DNA from: a virus
Direction: 5' to 3' (one strand)
DNA length: 42,650 nt
Virus record (IMG/VR): IMGVR_UViG_3300021356_000043
Span: 1-42,650 of that record
This document shows positions 18,001-26,544 of this stretch, piece after piece. Each line of letters begins with the position of its first letter. Position 1 is the first letter of the stretch. The position numbers were made by a program, and so were the translations under genes. The notes below the pieces were generated by a model that made no database searches, was not told the origin of the DNA, and worked only from the letters and a program-made list of their open reading frames with translations.

Positions 18001-19115
18001 CCAACTGCAGAGTCACCATGCACATCGACATAGTTACCATAATCAACTGGCATAAATTCACCTTCAACCTCGATATCTGAAGTTGGTTTAGGAACTCTTA
18101 ATTCTGTTGGTGCGAATCTGGCGGCACGATATCCGTTTACTACAACAATACCATCACTTGCTCTCATCAACAAGTGTGTATTTTCTGAGTCTTCTTCGAA
18201 TGTCATACGGAAAGGTTTTACGATGTAGTCACCAGAGTTTTCTTTGATTCTAGTTGCAATCATATCTCTTGGAATATTATAGGCAAGATCTTGTGAAGAT
18301 TTAACTGCAGTAAAGATCGCACCTTCTTTTACTGTTGCAACATGAATAAAGTTTTCATCAGAGGTTAGTTGATCATCTGACGTAAGTCTCAGTGTAACTT
18401 TGTATCTGTCTGCGCCTGGTGCAGTTGTGTTAATAGATGACCCTTGATTGTCATACAACTGTAAATCATCATCAACACTGAATACTTGTTGAATAATTTT
18501 GAAACCAACATTTGTACTAGGCGCATCTGTGTATTTACTAATGATTGCACTTTGTGATTCTGTATATACGAAAAGACCTTGTGTAAAGTAAATACTGTCA
18601 CCAATGGTTGCACGAGTACCTCTACCAACTGCAGGGTTTACAGTTGTGTTTGTAATCTGAACAACTCGACCAGATCCTAGACTTTCGCCTGGTAGGAATC
18701 TAGGCGTGGATGTAGATGTAGATGCTGCAGATGTATCAACGTATCTTACATATACTGTAACTGGATCTCCTGCAAGTGCTGCAACTCTCTGGAGAACTTC
18801 TGCTTTAATACCAGATGTTGCACCTGTTAAGATAGATCCGACATTTGCATTTGTAGATGTTGATGTTGCGTCAAGTTTTACAAATTCATAACTTGTGTCT
18901 ATTTGCAGACCACCAGGCTTGACTGCTGCACCTTCTTTAAATATGTTGTTACCAAATCGTTCAATCTGTTTCTGAATGATTGTTTGCATTTGGGTAAGTT
19001 CACGTGCTTGTAGTGAACGACCACTGTTGAACAATATGCGATAGTAACCATCACTATCGTTGAAATCATCTTTATACTTTGTTTCAAATAAAGTATCTGT
19101 ATATACTGTTGCCAT
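15093..19115 (-). CDS. Large baseplate protein with DUF4815-type N-terminus
   Basis: A 1340-residue virion protein. The N-terminus ('YYRILFNSGRSLQARELTQM', then 'QKQIERFGNNIFKEGAAV') is the signature of DUF4815 virion proteins of marine T4-like myophages. Long beta-rich stretches follow, with a short helix near residues 780-810. A separate domain begins at about 1230 ('VLCSLLYRRGYLPQEIWEQD') and runs through 'HSWAVPMVDWIEKES' and 'HIAHRMEPDKF' to 'IGVPLCRTIGKLMRRN'. I have the impression of similar C-terminal blocks in unrelated phage fibre proteins but cannot verify it. By size and position it may take the role of T4 gp7/gp10 periphery proteins. Confidence 0.82.
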   Translation of the reverse strand: MATVYTDTLFETKYKDDFNDSDGYYRILFNSGRSLQARELTQMQTIIQKQIERFGNNIFKEGAAVKPGGLQIDTSYEFVKLDATSTSTNANVGSILTGATSGIKAEVLQRVAALAGDPVTVYVRYVDTSAASTSTSTPRFLPGESLGSGRVVQITNTTVNPAVGRGTRATIGDSIYFTQGLFVYTESQSAIISKYTDAPSTNVGFKIIQQVFSVDDDLQLYDNQGSSINTTAPGADRYKVTLRLTSDDQLTSDENFIHVATVKEGAIFTAVKSSQDLAYNIPRDMIATRIKENSGDYIVKPFRMTFEEDSENTHLLMRASDGIVVVNGYRAARFAPTELRVPKPTSDIEVEGEFMPVDYGNYVDVHGDSAVGGPDIKTFAQQNLRSARNYGGSTIGTARVRAVHENGSNLRFHLFDIKMNSGQSFRNAKSIGTSGTSYFNPTQTTVNNIILEDPTNNTLVYETLRQRPRVIDPQQIEVQILRSGTSDGAGNFTVSIPTAYTLTNVSDWLIFTSSGKVDNGTLGGLNTGSNTTTITGLPSNTAVKVYVYGVTSTPIVRAKTLTENATVTTTMQTDPQTGEQYLDLQTPDIFKVKRVTLQDSDGASVAYKFTVDDGQRDNFYGLGRLVLNGGQSAPSGNVYVKFDHFNHGAGNFFAVNSYTGVVDYADIPSFTRSTGEIISLRDAYDFRPVMNSSGNFTEANISYLPTPTDLVTSDNTYYLSRAHKLIINTDGELDITRGPDAFDPQFPVAQENTLPLYNFVLYPNTLNANDVSVQKIDHRRYTMDDINQLEKRISNLEEATSLNMLELATNSFEVLDSAGLNRTKSGFFVDNFTTHMLSDVDNQDYLASLDPSVGILRPTFTEDNIRLLFDSDNSTGVVRRGDNVYINYTESTYITQEFATKAVKVNPYSNSVFTGNLRISPASDEWKDKKVESRTVIDGGEKLSTNQAANWNNWEWNWGGKDLEDLKVGDETNTISKTAGRTTTKTVNKVVSESVVEEVIGSRVLQVALLPFIRSRIVSIRAQGMRPNSNVFLFMDGKNMADYVREATFVEHSSTTKDYGNTLSNKTSHIDGSGTLTTDITGAVDISFMIPNNSTFRFRSGTHEIKLMDVSVNREKLAGTIARGIYTAQGTLDTVHQDVKSTRILEVEGSKSSTTSPAPSKSGGGSTNHNRNKDNTPTVQGNTYKWSNEDQKLIKIPPKAKTVKADYHSEAQGSPSTPSNNGTVLCSLLYRRGYLPQEIWEQDHKFGIWVSENDPDVFNGYHSWAVPMVDWIEKESLLSKVYFHGWVRPFTGAWAQHIAHRMEPDKFKDNKVGKLMLNIGVPLCRTIGKLMRRNKGMENA

Positions 19116-19125
19116 TGTTCAACCC

Positions 19126-20472
19126 TTAGAATTGTAGAATAATTTTTATATCTTCTGCTTGTGCTGCAGTCCTTGAAACTGGATTTCTGTTATCTATGTA
19201 AAGAATATCACCAGTACGTCTATCAACCTCTGGTTTAATTAACGCCGAGTCAATAATACCTTGACCTGCACCAGTAACTTCTTCAATAATTTCACCGTCT
19301 TGGAAAGCAGTGAAACCAGTTCCCTTCGTCTGGTGGTAATAAATTTTATCAGAATCAATGTCATCGATATATGCCCTTGCAAATGTTGTTTGACCTTCGA
19401 TTAGTTTGTCTTTTGTGAAAGCATTAACAATACTTGATAGTCGCATAAAATCTAAAACACTTGCAGTGTTTGCAGTGATTTTAGAACCACTATATGCAAG
19501 AGGATCTTTTATTAGTGTGACTTGTCTAAAATCTTGATCGAGAAGGAAGTTACTATCATTACCCTCGATCATTGTGTGGAACATAACGGATGAAGTCTTA
19601 AGGTCTATTCTCGCGTCTGCACCTACACCTGAGTCACTAAATGGAAGAACTGCACGTGCTTTTGCACCTGCACCTCCACCACCAGTAATGCTCACTTGAG
19701 CAACTGTGTATCCTCTACCATGTGCAATGTGTTGTCCACTATCTGCCATACGAATCCTTGAAACAACTCCTGCAGCAGAATCGATATCTGCAATCGCACG
19801 AGCGGCAGTACCATTACCAATAATAGTAACTGATGGAATAGAGGTGTAACCAGATCCACCGTCTGTAAGGACGATGTTTAGGATCTCGCCTGGTTCTACA
19901 CTATCCTGAACTTCAAATTGTTTTAACTCAATACCAGTAGAGTTTGAGTCAACAGAGAATTGTTTTTGTACAGGCATGAAGTTAGAAGATTGGAACTTCT
20001 CTGCACGTGAACCACTGATTGTGTATAAGAACTTCCAGACATATCCATCTGTAGTTCTGAATGAGTCGTTGTTTGCGCCTGTAGGTTCGATTACGGAAGG
20101 TTGTGCAACCCCTAGTCTGTTACGGCCAACTTCTAAACAGACATATACTTGGTTGTTATCGTTCTTCACATAATAAGGTAATGTAGGATACCCACCTATT
20201 GCATCATCATAAGAAGAATATATTCTTCCGTTTGACCAGTTGTTACGAGGAACAACAAGTGATGTTGCGGCAACTTTCTTGATTGATTGAAGACCATCGC
20301 GCAATCTTGCAATGTCCTCTGGACTGTTTATAGGAGTTGGAACAGTTTCGTTTGAATCCCAAGGTTCTGATCTACCAATACCCACATAGTAGTTATGGGT
20401 TTGTTGTTCAAACCTTTCGAAAAAATCACGAGCAATCTGTTGTCTCAGTGTATCTGTAATCGTAGCTGGCAT
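19126..20472 (-). CDS. 8: Baseplate wedge subunit gp8
   Basis: A 448-residue homologue of T4 gp8 (334 residues in T4), longer by an inserted central segment. The family signature is clear: 'ITDTLRQQIARDFFERFE', 'NYYVGIGRSEPWD' (28-40), 'PYYVKNDNNQVYVCLEVG' and 'FRTTDGYVWKFLYTISG'. The inserted region contains 'ILNIVLTDGGSGYTSIPSV' and 'GRGYTVAQVSITGGGGAGAK', glycine-rich beta repeats. In T4, gp8 dimers bind gp10-gp7 and gp6 in the wedge. It is followed 10 bases later by the 1340-residue gene. Confidence 0.9.
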   Translation of the reverse strand: MPATITDTLRQQIARDFFERFEQQTHNYYVGIGRSEPWDSNETVPTPINSPEDIARLRDGLQSIKKVAATSLVVPRNNWSNGRIYSSYDDAIGGYPTLPYYVKNDNNQVYVCLEVGRNRLGVAQPSVIEPTGANNDSFRTTDGYVWKFLYTISGSRAEKFQSSNFMPVQKQFSVDSNSTGIELKQFEVQDSVEPGEILNIVLTDGGSGYTSIPSVTIIGNGTAARAIADIDSAAGVVSRIRMADSGQHIAHGRGYTVAQVSITGGGGAGAKARAVLPFSDSGVGADARIDLKTSSVMFHTMIEGNDSNFLLDQDFRQVTLIKDPLAYSGSKITANTASVLDFMRLSSIVNAFTKDKLIEGQTTFARAYIDDIDSDKIYYHQTKGTGFTAFQDGEIIEEVTGAGQGIIDSALIKPEVDRRTGDILYIDNRNPVSRTAAQAEDIKIILQF

Positions 20473-20482
20473 CTTCTATATC

Positions 20483-21043
20483 CTATGTATTAACTGCTGC
20501 GCCTAAAACAATACGTCTGTAAAAACCACCAGAACTATCGTATACTGCGAGACATGGATTCCCTGCATTACCATCTGTAACGAATATCATTCTTCCATGT
20601 ACGCCTGGAGGGACGGTTGCGACTGAGTAATGTTTAATATCAACATAATCTGGTGTGGGTTCACGAGATCTTTCTGCAACGTAATCAGAGTCTAATGTTG
20701 CAGATAATGCTGCAACTTCGTCTGTGACGTTATGTTTTAATGCGACTGTACCGTCACTATCTGGCAAGAGAATAACTCTATCTGCAGTCGGATCTACTAC
20801 TCCCAAAGAAGTTTCGTGCGAGTCTGCAGTTCCTTCGTAAACAAGGTAAGATGAGTTGTTAGTACTATCGTGTAATTTTATACCAAGTTCTGATGCGGAA
20901 TCTGCACCTATAATAGTACGTATCTGTACAACATCACCATATAACTCTTCAAAGTTATCGTTGATTTTACCTGCGCCTGTGTACAGATCATCACCTGTAC
21001 CATCGTTACCAGTCGTACCTCTGTCTATAATTTGTCTTGCCAT
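20483..21043 (-). CDS. Tail/baseplate-associated structural protein
   Basis: A 186-residue protein. The N-terminus 'DRGTTGNDGTGDDLYTGAGK' followed by 'INDNFEELYG' is a short domain seen at the head of many phage baseplate and fibre proteins. The middle has two strands with D-S pairs, and 'GRMIFVTDGNAGNPCLAVYD' near residue 150 resembles a fibre-head beta domain. It is the first gene after a late-promoter box at 21069 and precedes gp8 by 10 bases. Small size suggests a trimeric fibre-like peg. Confidence 0.72.
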   Translation of the reverse strand: MARQIIDRGTTGNDGTGDDLYTGAGKINDNFEELYGDVVQIRTIIGADSASELGIKLHDSTNNSSYLVYEGTADSHETSLGVVDPTADRVILLPDSDGTVALKHNVTDEVAALSATLDSDYVAERSREPTPDYVDIKHYSVATVPPGVHGRMIFVTDGNAGNPCLAVYDSSGGFYRRIVLGAAVNT

Positions 21044-21068
21044 TTTTATTTCCTAAAAACTGTACCTT

Positions 21069-21076
21069 TATTTATA
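21069..21076 (-). promoter_or_regulatory. T4-type late promoter (TATAAATA) before gp8 operon
   Basis: The minus strand reads ACCTTATAAATAAAGG in the 43-base gap between the gp7/gpI-like gene and the 186-residue structural gene. It lies about 25 bases upstream of the latter's ATG. The exact TATAAATA octamer and its intergenic position support late transcription of the distal structural operon. Confidence 0.75.
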
Positions 21077-21086
21077 AGGTTTTTCA

Positions 21087-22163
21087 CTACTTTGTTCCTA
21101 CAATGTATTCTCTCTGTGAGAATTTATCTCTTGTTGATGAGAACCTTACTGCAGAGTTTACTATACCATTTGATGTTGCACCAGTTGAATCTGCAAATTC
21201 ATCAAATCTAATCTTGAACCCTGCAAACTCATACATGTTACTGTAGTAGTTTTCAACACTATCTATAGTCATATTCTGCCAATCGGATAGTTTACGGTTG
21301 AAACTATATCTATCTCTCATGTAGAATATCTCTTGACCTTTACCTGCATAATTTGGAGCAACGTATCCATGTTGCATGTATCTAAGTGCATCAAGATTAA
21401 TCTGATCAGAATCAAGTCCATCGTAAGTAGGAGCAAAGAAAGAAGTTCTTATTGCACCAACTGCTTCACCCTCTGCATCCATTGACATACTTGCAGTTCC
21501 AAAAACATTGAAGTTTGGATTGACGTATGGAATTGATGTTAGTGTAGTAATATTCAATGCAGGTTCTGCTTCAAGAACAACTGCAGCGCCTAAGTAAAAC
21601 CCTGACGGATGAACATAGTTTCTATACATCGCCTCCCACTCTAGAAGTGGAATTGGGCCTTTTATCAATGTAGAAAATACCTGATAGAGTCTACCATCTT
21701 GTATTCTCTTTGCATCTTCTGTACCAACTGTAGATTCACCCACAACAAATAAACTTTCTTTTGGATGAAAGATTTCTACAGTTTCATTAAAAAATGCACG
21801 AAAGAAACCATGGATAGAATATTCAGAACCCTTAACTCTGAAAAAGTTACCAAAGTTTCTTATAACTTCTCTTGGTGTTGTGAACTGACCATTTGATATA
21901 CCCAGACCAATCTCATCAAAAAGTAAATCTAGATATGATAACTTAGTATCTTCGATGTCTCTAATGGTTTGCAATTCTTCAATGATACCACCAAAATTAT
22001 CTGCAGAATCTAGAAACTCATAGTAAGCATCCAAGAAAGTGATAAGCATAGGATAGTCAGAACGAAAGTGTTCTGGTAATACCTCATCAACTAGACTTTT
22101 TCTTACGTTTACGTCATGTCGATCAAAATGTCTTAATGTTTGTGCAAAACCAGTGTGCGCCAT
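21087..22163 (-). CDS. Baseplate wedge core protein, gp7/P2 gpI-like
   Basis: A 358-residue protein between gp6 and gp8, where T4 has gene 7, but about a third of T4 gp7's length. The N-terminus ('YPMLITFLDAYYEFLDSADN', 'IEELQTIRDIEDTKLSYLDL') and 'FFRVKGSEYSIHGFFRAFF' (about 109-127) follow the tail-protein-I/TssG pattern of 'HR.KGT..AI...L'. That is the partner of gp6/gpJ in the minimal wedge. The C-terminal half is beta-rich. I infer a compact gp7 that keeps the wedge core and leaves the periphery to the larger accessory proteins. Confidence 0.7.
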   Translation of the reverse strand: MAHTGFAQTLRHFDRHDVNVRKSLVDEVLPEHFRSDYPMLITFLDAYYEFLDSADNFGGIIEELQTIRDIEDTKLSYLDLLFDEIGLGISNGQFTTPREVIRNFGNFFRVKGSEYSIHGFFRAFFNETVEIFHPKESLFVVGESTVGTEDAKRIQDGRLYQVFSTLIKGPIPLLEWEAMYRNYVHPSGFYLGAAVVLEAEPALNITTLTSIPYVNPNFNVFGTASMSMDAEGEAVGAIRTSFFAPTYDGLDSDQINLDALRYMQHGYVAPNYAGKGQEIFYMRDRYSFNRKLSDWQNMTIDSVENYYSNMYEFAGFKIRFDEFADSTGATSNGIVNSAVRFSSTRDKFSQREYIVGTK

Positions 22164-24004
22164 TATCCTACCGTAAGTTTAGTATCTTGTCTATCTAGTG
22201 ATGCAGTTGAGAAAGATATTGATGGGTCTAGTCTTAGAACATAGTTGCGTAAAGGTTTTACAACACTTTCATTCAATGGTACTGTAGAAACCTTAATAAA
22301 CTCAGAACCACCAATAAATGCTTGTGGTGCAAATCCTACAATATTAACTTTACCCTTTGTTGGAAGATATTCTCCAACGTTATCTAATAGAACGTCACCG
22401 TCAATATTTTGTATCTGTAATCTTTGAGAGTTTAGTTTATTTCTGATCAATGCAATCGTTCCATCGTATTCAAATACACTAGAAATAACTGTGTATGAAA
22501 AATCATCAGGGCCTTTTAATTGCATTGGGAACTGTAACTCAAAGTTTCTTTCTGTACCAATTGTTGGATTAAATCTAAGTTGTGCTTTGACATCACATTT
22601 ACTTGACAAGATAGCAGGATCAAGTGCATCAACCTCTGTTAAAAGATTACTTCGTCTAAATGTTCTGTCAAACTTGTTTAGATTGTCATTGAAATATTTT
22701 ACCATAAAGTTATAGACTGCACTTTCTGTCGCCGCAAGACTGAAACCTGTAAGTGCAGGATCAAAGTTAAAACTTAATGTGAGTTCGAGGAATAGATCTA
22801 CAGGATCAGTATACTTTGTTGTCATAGAAACAACTGCGAGATTATCAGTAAAGTTTGTAATAATATCAGCCTTTACTTTATCTTTTACACTATCTGCAGT
22901 ACCAGTCGCAAAGTTTAATGAGACATAAACAGATCCATAGTCACGAGGAATATTCTGATCTCCTGACCAGACGTTACAATCTGTAACATCTGTGAAGTTA
23001 CTTAGAATCATACCTTTGTAGTCTAATGATGTAACAAGTCTTGCTTGTTGTGCGTATGCGATAGGTGCAAGTTGACGAATACTGTCAATTGTTTGTCTGT
23101 CTGAACCTCCTGTAGATTCTGTTACGGTTGTACATATTACAGGATAGTTTACATTATTAATAGTGATCTCACTGTTTGGTGTAAATACAGTTCCGTTATC
23201 TGCAACTCCACCTTTTGTTTGTAAGTAACTCACAACAATCTTGTTGCCTGGATCTGGTTTCTTACCAAACGATACACCGTCACCAAAGTTTAATTCATAG
23301 TTTCCATTTGGTGCTTCTCTAATACTGAAAACTCTACTATTCTTATCAATTGTGATTGCTTCTTTTAAAGGAATGTATGTATTAAAATTAGTTGATGTGG
23401 CAGTATCATAAACTAAAACATTTGCAGTTGCGGTGTCTATTGCATTATCTGGAATAACAAATATTTGTCTCTCTTCGTTTTCTCCTGACAAAAAGGTTTT
23501 AGTTTTTGCAACACCTTCAAATATTGGAATGTCTCTGGAACCTGCAGATGTTTTGAACTCGTAGTTACCTGTACCATCATCTTTAGCGAAGTAAGACTCT
23601 TGAGTTTGAAATGTGTAAGATATACCATCAATAGAAGATGCAAATGTAAATGAATCTGCAAGTTGTATTTGGGGTGGTCTATTTGCAACACCTGCAAGGT
23701 TTACACTTAAGTTAACTACTGCTTTAGATGTTTTCATAGATCTTACTTCATAACCTAAAGTCTCAGCGTGAGATACAATAGAAGATCTTAACTGTGCAGT
23801 GTTAAGAAAAGATTCGTTGATTGCAAAGTTGGCAGTCAAACCATTCAAGTGTGTATTGTATGCTAACACGTCTAATATGTTATTGATACCAGCTGCATCA
23901 AAATCATAATCCGCGAACTCTGATTTTTGTTTAAAATAATTTTTTAGTGATTCTTTTATATTCGCAAAATCTAGTTCTGACGATTTAATAACTGTTGCGA
24001 CCAT
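22163..24004 (-). CDS. 6: Baseplate wedge subunit gp6
   Basis: A 613-residue homologue of T4 gp6 (660 residues), the P2 gpJ/TssF-type protein that forms the inner baseplate ring. The N-terminus is diagnostic: 'IKESLKNYFKQKSEFADYDF', 'INNILDVLAYNTHLNGLTAN' and 'NESFLNTAQLRSSIVSHAET'. It continues with 'GYEVRSMKTSKAVVNL'. Later come 'NYELNFGDGVSFGKKPDPGN' and 'VVSYLQTKGGVADNG', the gpJ-like core strands. It starts one base before the gp25 stop and overlaps the gp7-like gene by one base. Confidence 0.93.
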   Translation of the reverse strand: MVATVIKSSELDFANIKESLKNYFKQKSEFADYDFDAAGINNILDVLAYNTHLNGLTANFAINESFLNTAQLRSSIVSHAETLGYEVRSMKTSKAVVNLSVNLAGVANRPPQIQLADSFTFASSIDGISYTFQTQESYFAKDDGTGNYEFKTSAGSRDIPIFEGVAKTKTFLSGENEERQIFVIPDNAIDTATANVLVYDTATSTNFNTYIPLKEAITIDKNSRVFSIREAPNGNYELNFGDGVSFGKKPDPGNKIVVSYLQTKGGVADNGTVFTPNSEITINNVNYPVICTTVTESTGGSDRQTIDSIRQLAPIAYAQQARLVTSLDYKGMILSNFTDVTDCNVWSGDQNIPRDYGSVYVSLNFATGTADSVKDKVKADIITNFTDNLAVVSMTTKYTDPVDLFLELTLSFNFDPALTGFSLAATESAVYNFMVKYFNDNLNKFDRTFRRSNLLTEVDALDPAILSSKCDVKAQLRFNPTIGTERNFELQFPMQLKGPDDFSYTVISSVFEYDGTIALIRNKLNSQRLQIQNIDGDVLLDNVGEYLPTKGKVNIVGFAPQAFIGGSEFIKVSTVPLNESVVKPLRNYVLRLDPSISFSTASLDRQDTKLTVG

Positions 24005-24442
24005 CTATCTTAACCTCGCTAACGATACATCTACTGTAACGATTTCCCTTGTGTTTACAACTTGAAACTCTATAGTTGCATCTATTGAATTTTGATCTGG
24101 TTTTAATTTTACACTAACTGACAACACTCGTGCACGTGGTTCATAATTTACTATGGTGTCGTTTATAATGTTTTGTACATATTCTGGATCAAAGTCCGTG
24201 TCTAATGAAAATAAAGCACTACCAAGATTAGATCCATAATTTGCATCAAATGGTTTTTCACCTCTAGAAGTCAATAAAAGATTCTTCACAGCCTGTTTCA
24301 CTGCCGCTGCATCTGTCTTTTTGTAGATATCACCTGCAGGTTTTGCAGTAAATGATAAATCTACATCTTTGTAGGCGACATTACGAGAACTGATAATCGA
24401 TGTATCGAGTGTTCTATCTTCTATCGAAAAAGCACGTGCCAT
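24005..24442 (-). CDS. 25: Baseplate wedge subunit gp25
   Basis: A 145-residue homologue of T4 gp25 (132 residues), the conserved wedge protein that starts sheath polymerisation and is related to TssE. The family hallmarks are 'LLLTSRGEKPFDANYGSNL' (55-73) and 'NYEPRARV' (99-106), including the E-P-R motif. The beta-rich end 'DATIEFQVVNTREIVTVDV' matches. It is immediately followed by gp6 and is the first gene after the late box at 24466. Confidence 0.95.
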   Translation of the reverse strand: MARAFSIEDRTLDTSIISSRNVAYKDVDLSFTAKPAGDIYKKTDAAAVKQAVKNLLLTSRGEKPFDANYGSNLGSALFSLDTDFDPEYVQNIINDTIVNYEPRARVLSVSVKLKPDQNSIDATIEFQVVNTREIVTVDVSLARLR

Positions 24443-24465
24443 ATAAACCCCTAATTAATTACCAC

Positions 24466-24473
24466 TATTTATA
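24466..24473 (-). promoter_or_regulatory. T4-type late promoter (TATAAATA) before gp25
   Basis: The minus strand reads AAACGTTATAAATAGTGG in the gap between the spike gene stop and gp25, about 25 bases from the gp25 start. It shares the extended CGTTATAAATA context with the boxes at 6776 and 32536. Confidence 0.78.
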
Positions 24474-24477
24474 ACGT

Positions 24478-26544
24478 TTAGTGATGACCTACATCCTCAG
24501 TTTTCTTTATTTGTTCCAATATTTCCAAAAGTTCACCTTTAGTTTGTGTATAATTGTTATATCTTGTTTCTAATTGATTTAAATATCTCATGTTCCAATC
24601 TGCGTTTACAGGAGGCATTTCAATAATTATCTGTGCATTTAGACTATTATCTGGTGCATAAGAATCATAATCAAGTATTAGTTTATTATAATTAACATAG
24701 TCTTTACAGAAGGCAGCAATGTCAAATGTCTTATCTACGTCTATGTTACCACCTCTGTTACGTACTTCATAGACCACTACTTGTCCTCTTGTTGCAAGAA
24801 AGTTAAGACTGTTTGTATCTAAGGTTTCTCCCTCTTGTTTTTTATAGAGACCTTCTGCCACAACCAATCTGTGTTTATTGTCTTTCTCCAGATGTTCTTG
24901 AACTGTTAACATAAACTCTGCATGTGCATAAAGATTTCTTGCAATCTTTAATCTTTCTGTATCATCTGTTACGTGTTCTAATGTAACAGGATCTCCATGA
25001 CCACCTAGAAACTTTGCGAGAGTTATACCTCTAGCCAGTTTTGTTTTACTATTGATTTTACCGTATTTGACAAATTGTAATTCTGGGTTATACAATTGAT
25101 TTGGTATCAATGTCCTTGTAACAATAATGTTAGATTGATTTGAAATTCTTTCAGGAAACACTTGTTCGTTTCCTAGTATTTTACCAGAAGGAAGTTTAGA
25201 TGTTCCTTCAGAACTTAACACTCTACCAATAGTAAATAGTTCTGGTTTCTGTTGAACATATGTTGGTGATAAAAGACCCTCTGAAATGGCACGACCAACA
25301 AATTTTTGATTACGAGATGTATTTGGATCTCTCAACTTACTACGAACCATCTCAGTTGTCAAACCATATTTTGAAACACCACCATAAGAATTAGATTTTA
25401 CAATGGTGTCTTTCATCACATCGCCTGGATCTATCTTTACATTTCTAATACCTAAATTTGAATTATTTAAATAATCGTCCATAGTTGCAGATGTTGGGCC
25501 TGGTGGATTTACCGAACCCCGAACAGTTGTATCAGTTGCAGTATTGTCTGCAGTATAACCTACGGCAGATCCTGTATCGCCGCCAGGGTCTGTGTCTGCG
25601 TAGTTCTGAGAGTTTGTAACGTCTGAAGTAATGGATCTAACAGCTGTACCTTGAAGATCTCCGTGAAAGGCAGGTGCGGTAACTCCGTCAGTATATGTAG
25701 CAGATGTTCCATAATAGTTCTTTGCGTAATAGATTACGTTATCTCCGCCTATTACTCCTGTGGTTGCGATTGCGGATAAATCAGTTGCAGCAATGTTGAT
25801 ACTCTTTGATGTAAAGTTCATGTCATTGGGTGCAGTCATTGTAATATTATCACCGACATACTGTGCAAGTTTAGCGCCAATGCGTTCCGTCTGATTGCCC
25901 TTTACAATTAAATTATTATCTGACAATACTGTATCAGTGTTTGATCCTGCAGTGAACGAAGAGTTATTACCTGAAACAGTTTCCACTTTGTTTTCATGAA
26001 CCGTTGTAGAAGATCCACCATATACTTCTTCTTTCTTATCACCATGTACAGTTAGATTATAATCACCACCTACATCGACATCCATATCACCAGTAACATG
26101 AAGTCTTAAGTTACCAAGGTAATGGATATCACCATCACCTTCTACTAAGATTTTTTGATCACCGCCTGTGATATGAATAGTGTTGTGTCGAGATGATACA
26201 ATAACCGTACCATCAGATCGCATCTCAACACCAGATCCAGTCTTATGTTTCCACAGTAGTCTTTCATTGTTTGGAGTATCGTCAACTTCTGTGACATGAC
26301 CAGAGATAGTTTCTCTTACCTGATTTAAAGGATATTGAGATGTACCATTTTCTCTTAAGTCTAAATTTAGGTTTGTAGATCCCCCACCAATATACAATTC
26401 ATTTTGTTTTAAACCTCTTGAAGCAAGGTTAGTAGAAGCAATATTATCATATTCTTTTCTGGGGTAGTTATTAGAAGGATCTTTGAATCCATCTTTTTCT
26501 ACAACTTCACTCTCGTCTACAAGTTTATCAATATCGTCTGCCAT
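24478..26544 (-). CDS. Tail spike (gp5 C-terminal beta-helix type), separate gene
   Basis: A 688-residue protein. Residues about 130-220 are eight-residue repeats of the gp5C/VgrG beta-helix type: 'ILVEGDGD', 'LHVTGDMD', 'VDVGGDYN', 'LTVHGDKK', 'EEVYGGSS'. In T4 this needle is the C-terminus of gp5; here it is a separate gene starting at the stop of gp5. After the helix come linkers and a globular C-terminal domain (about 480-650: 'KLARGITLAKFLGGHGD', 'KHRLVVAEGLYKKQEGE', 'TRGQVVVYEV'). Its layout recalls a degenerate M15 peptidase but lacks the metal motif. The final 35 residues are helical. Confidence 0.83.
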   Translation of the reverse strand: MADDIDKLVDESEVVEKDGFKDPSNNYPRKEYDNIASTNLASRGLKQNELYIGGGSTNLNLDLRENGTSQYPLNQVRETISGHVTEVDDTPNNERLLWKHKTGSGVEMRSDGTVIVSSRHNTIHITGGDQKILVEGDGDIHYLGNLRLHVTGDMDVDVGGDYNLTVHGDKKEEVYGGSSTTVHENKVETVSGNNSSFTAGSNTDTVLSDNNLIVKGNQTERIGAKLAQYVGDNITMTAPNDMNFTSKSINIAATDLSAIATTGVIGGDNVIYYAKNYYGTSATYTDGVTAPAFHGDLQGTAVRSITSDVTNSQNYADTDPGGDTGSAVGYTADNTATDTTVRGSVNPPGPTSATMDDYLNNSNLGIRNVKIDPGDVMKDTIVKSNSYGGVSKYGLTTEMVRSKLRDPNTSRNQKFVGRAISEGLLSPTYVQQKPELFTIGRVLSSEGTSKLPSGKILGNEQVFPERISNQSNIIVTRTLIPNQLYNPELQFVKYGKINSKTKLARGITLAKFLGGHGDPVTLEHVTDDTERLKIARNLYAHAEFMLTVQEHLEKDNKHRLVVAEGLYKKQEGETLDTNSLNFLATRGQVVVYEVRNRGGNIDVDKTFDIAAFCKDYVNYNKLILDYDSYAPDNSLNAQIIIEMPPVNADWNMRYLNQLETRYNNYTQTKGELLEILEQIKKTEDVGHH

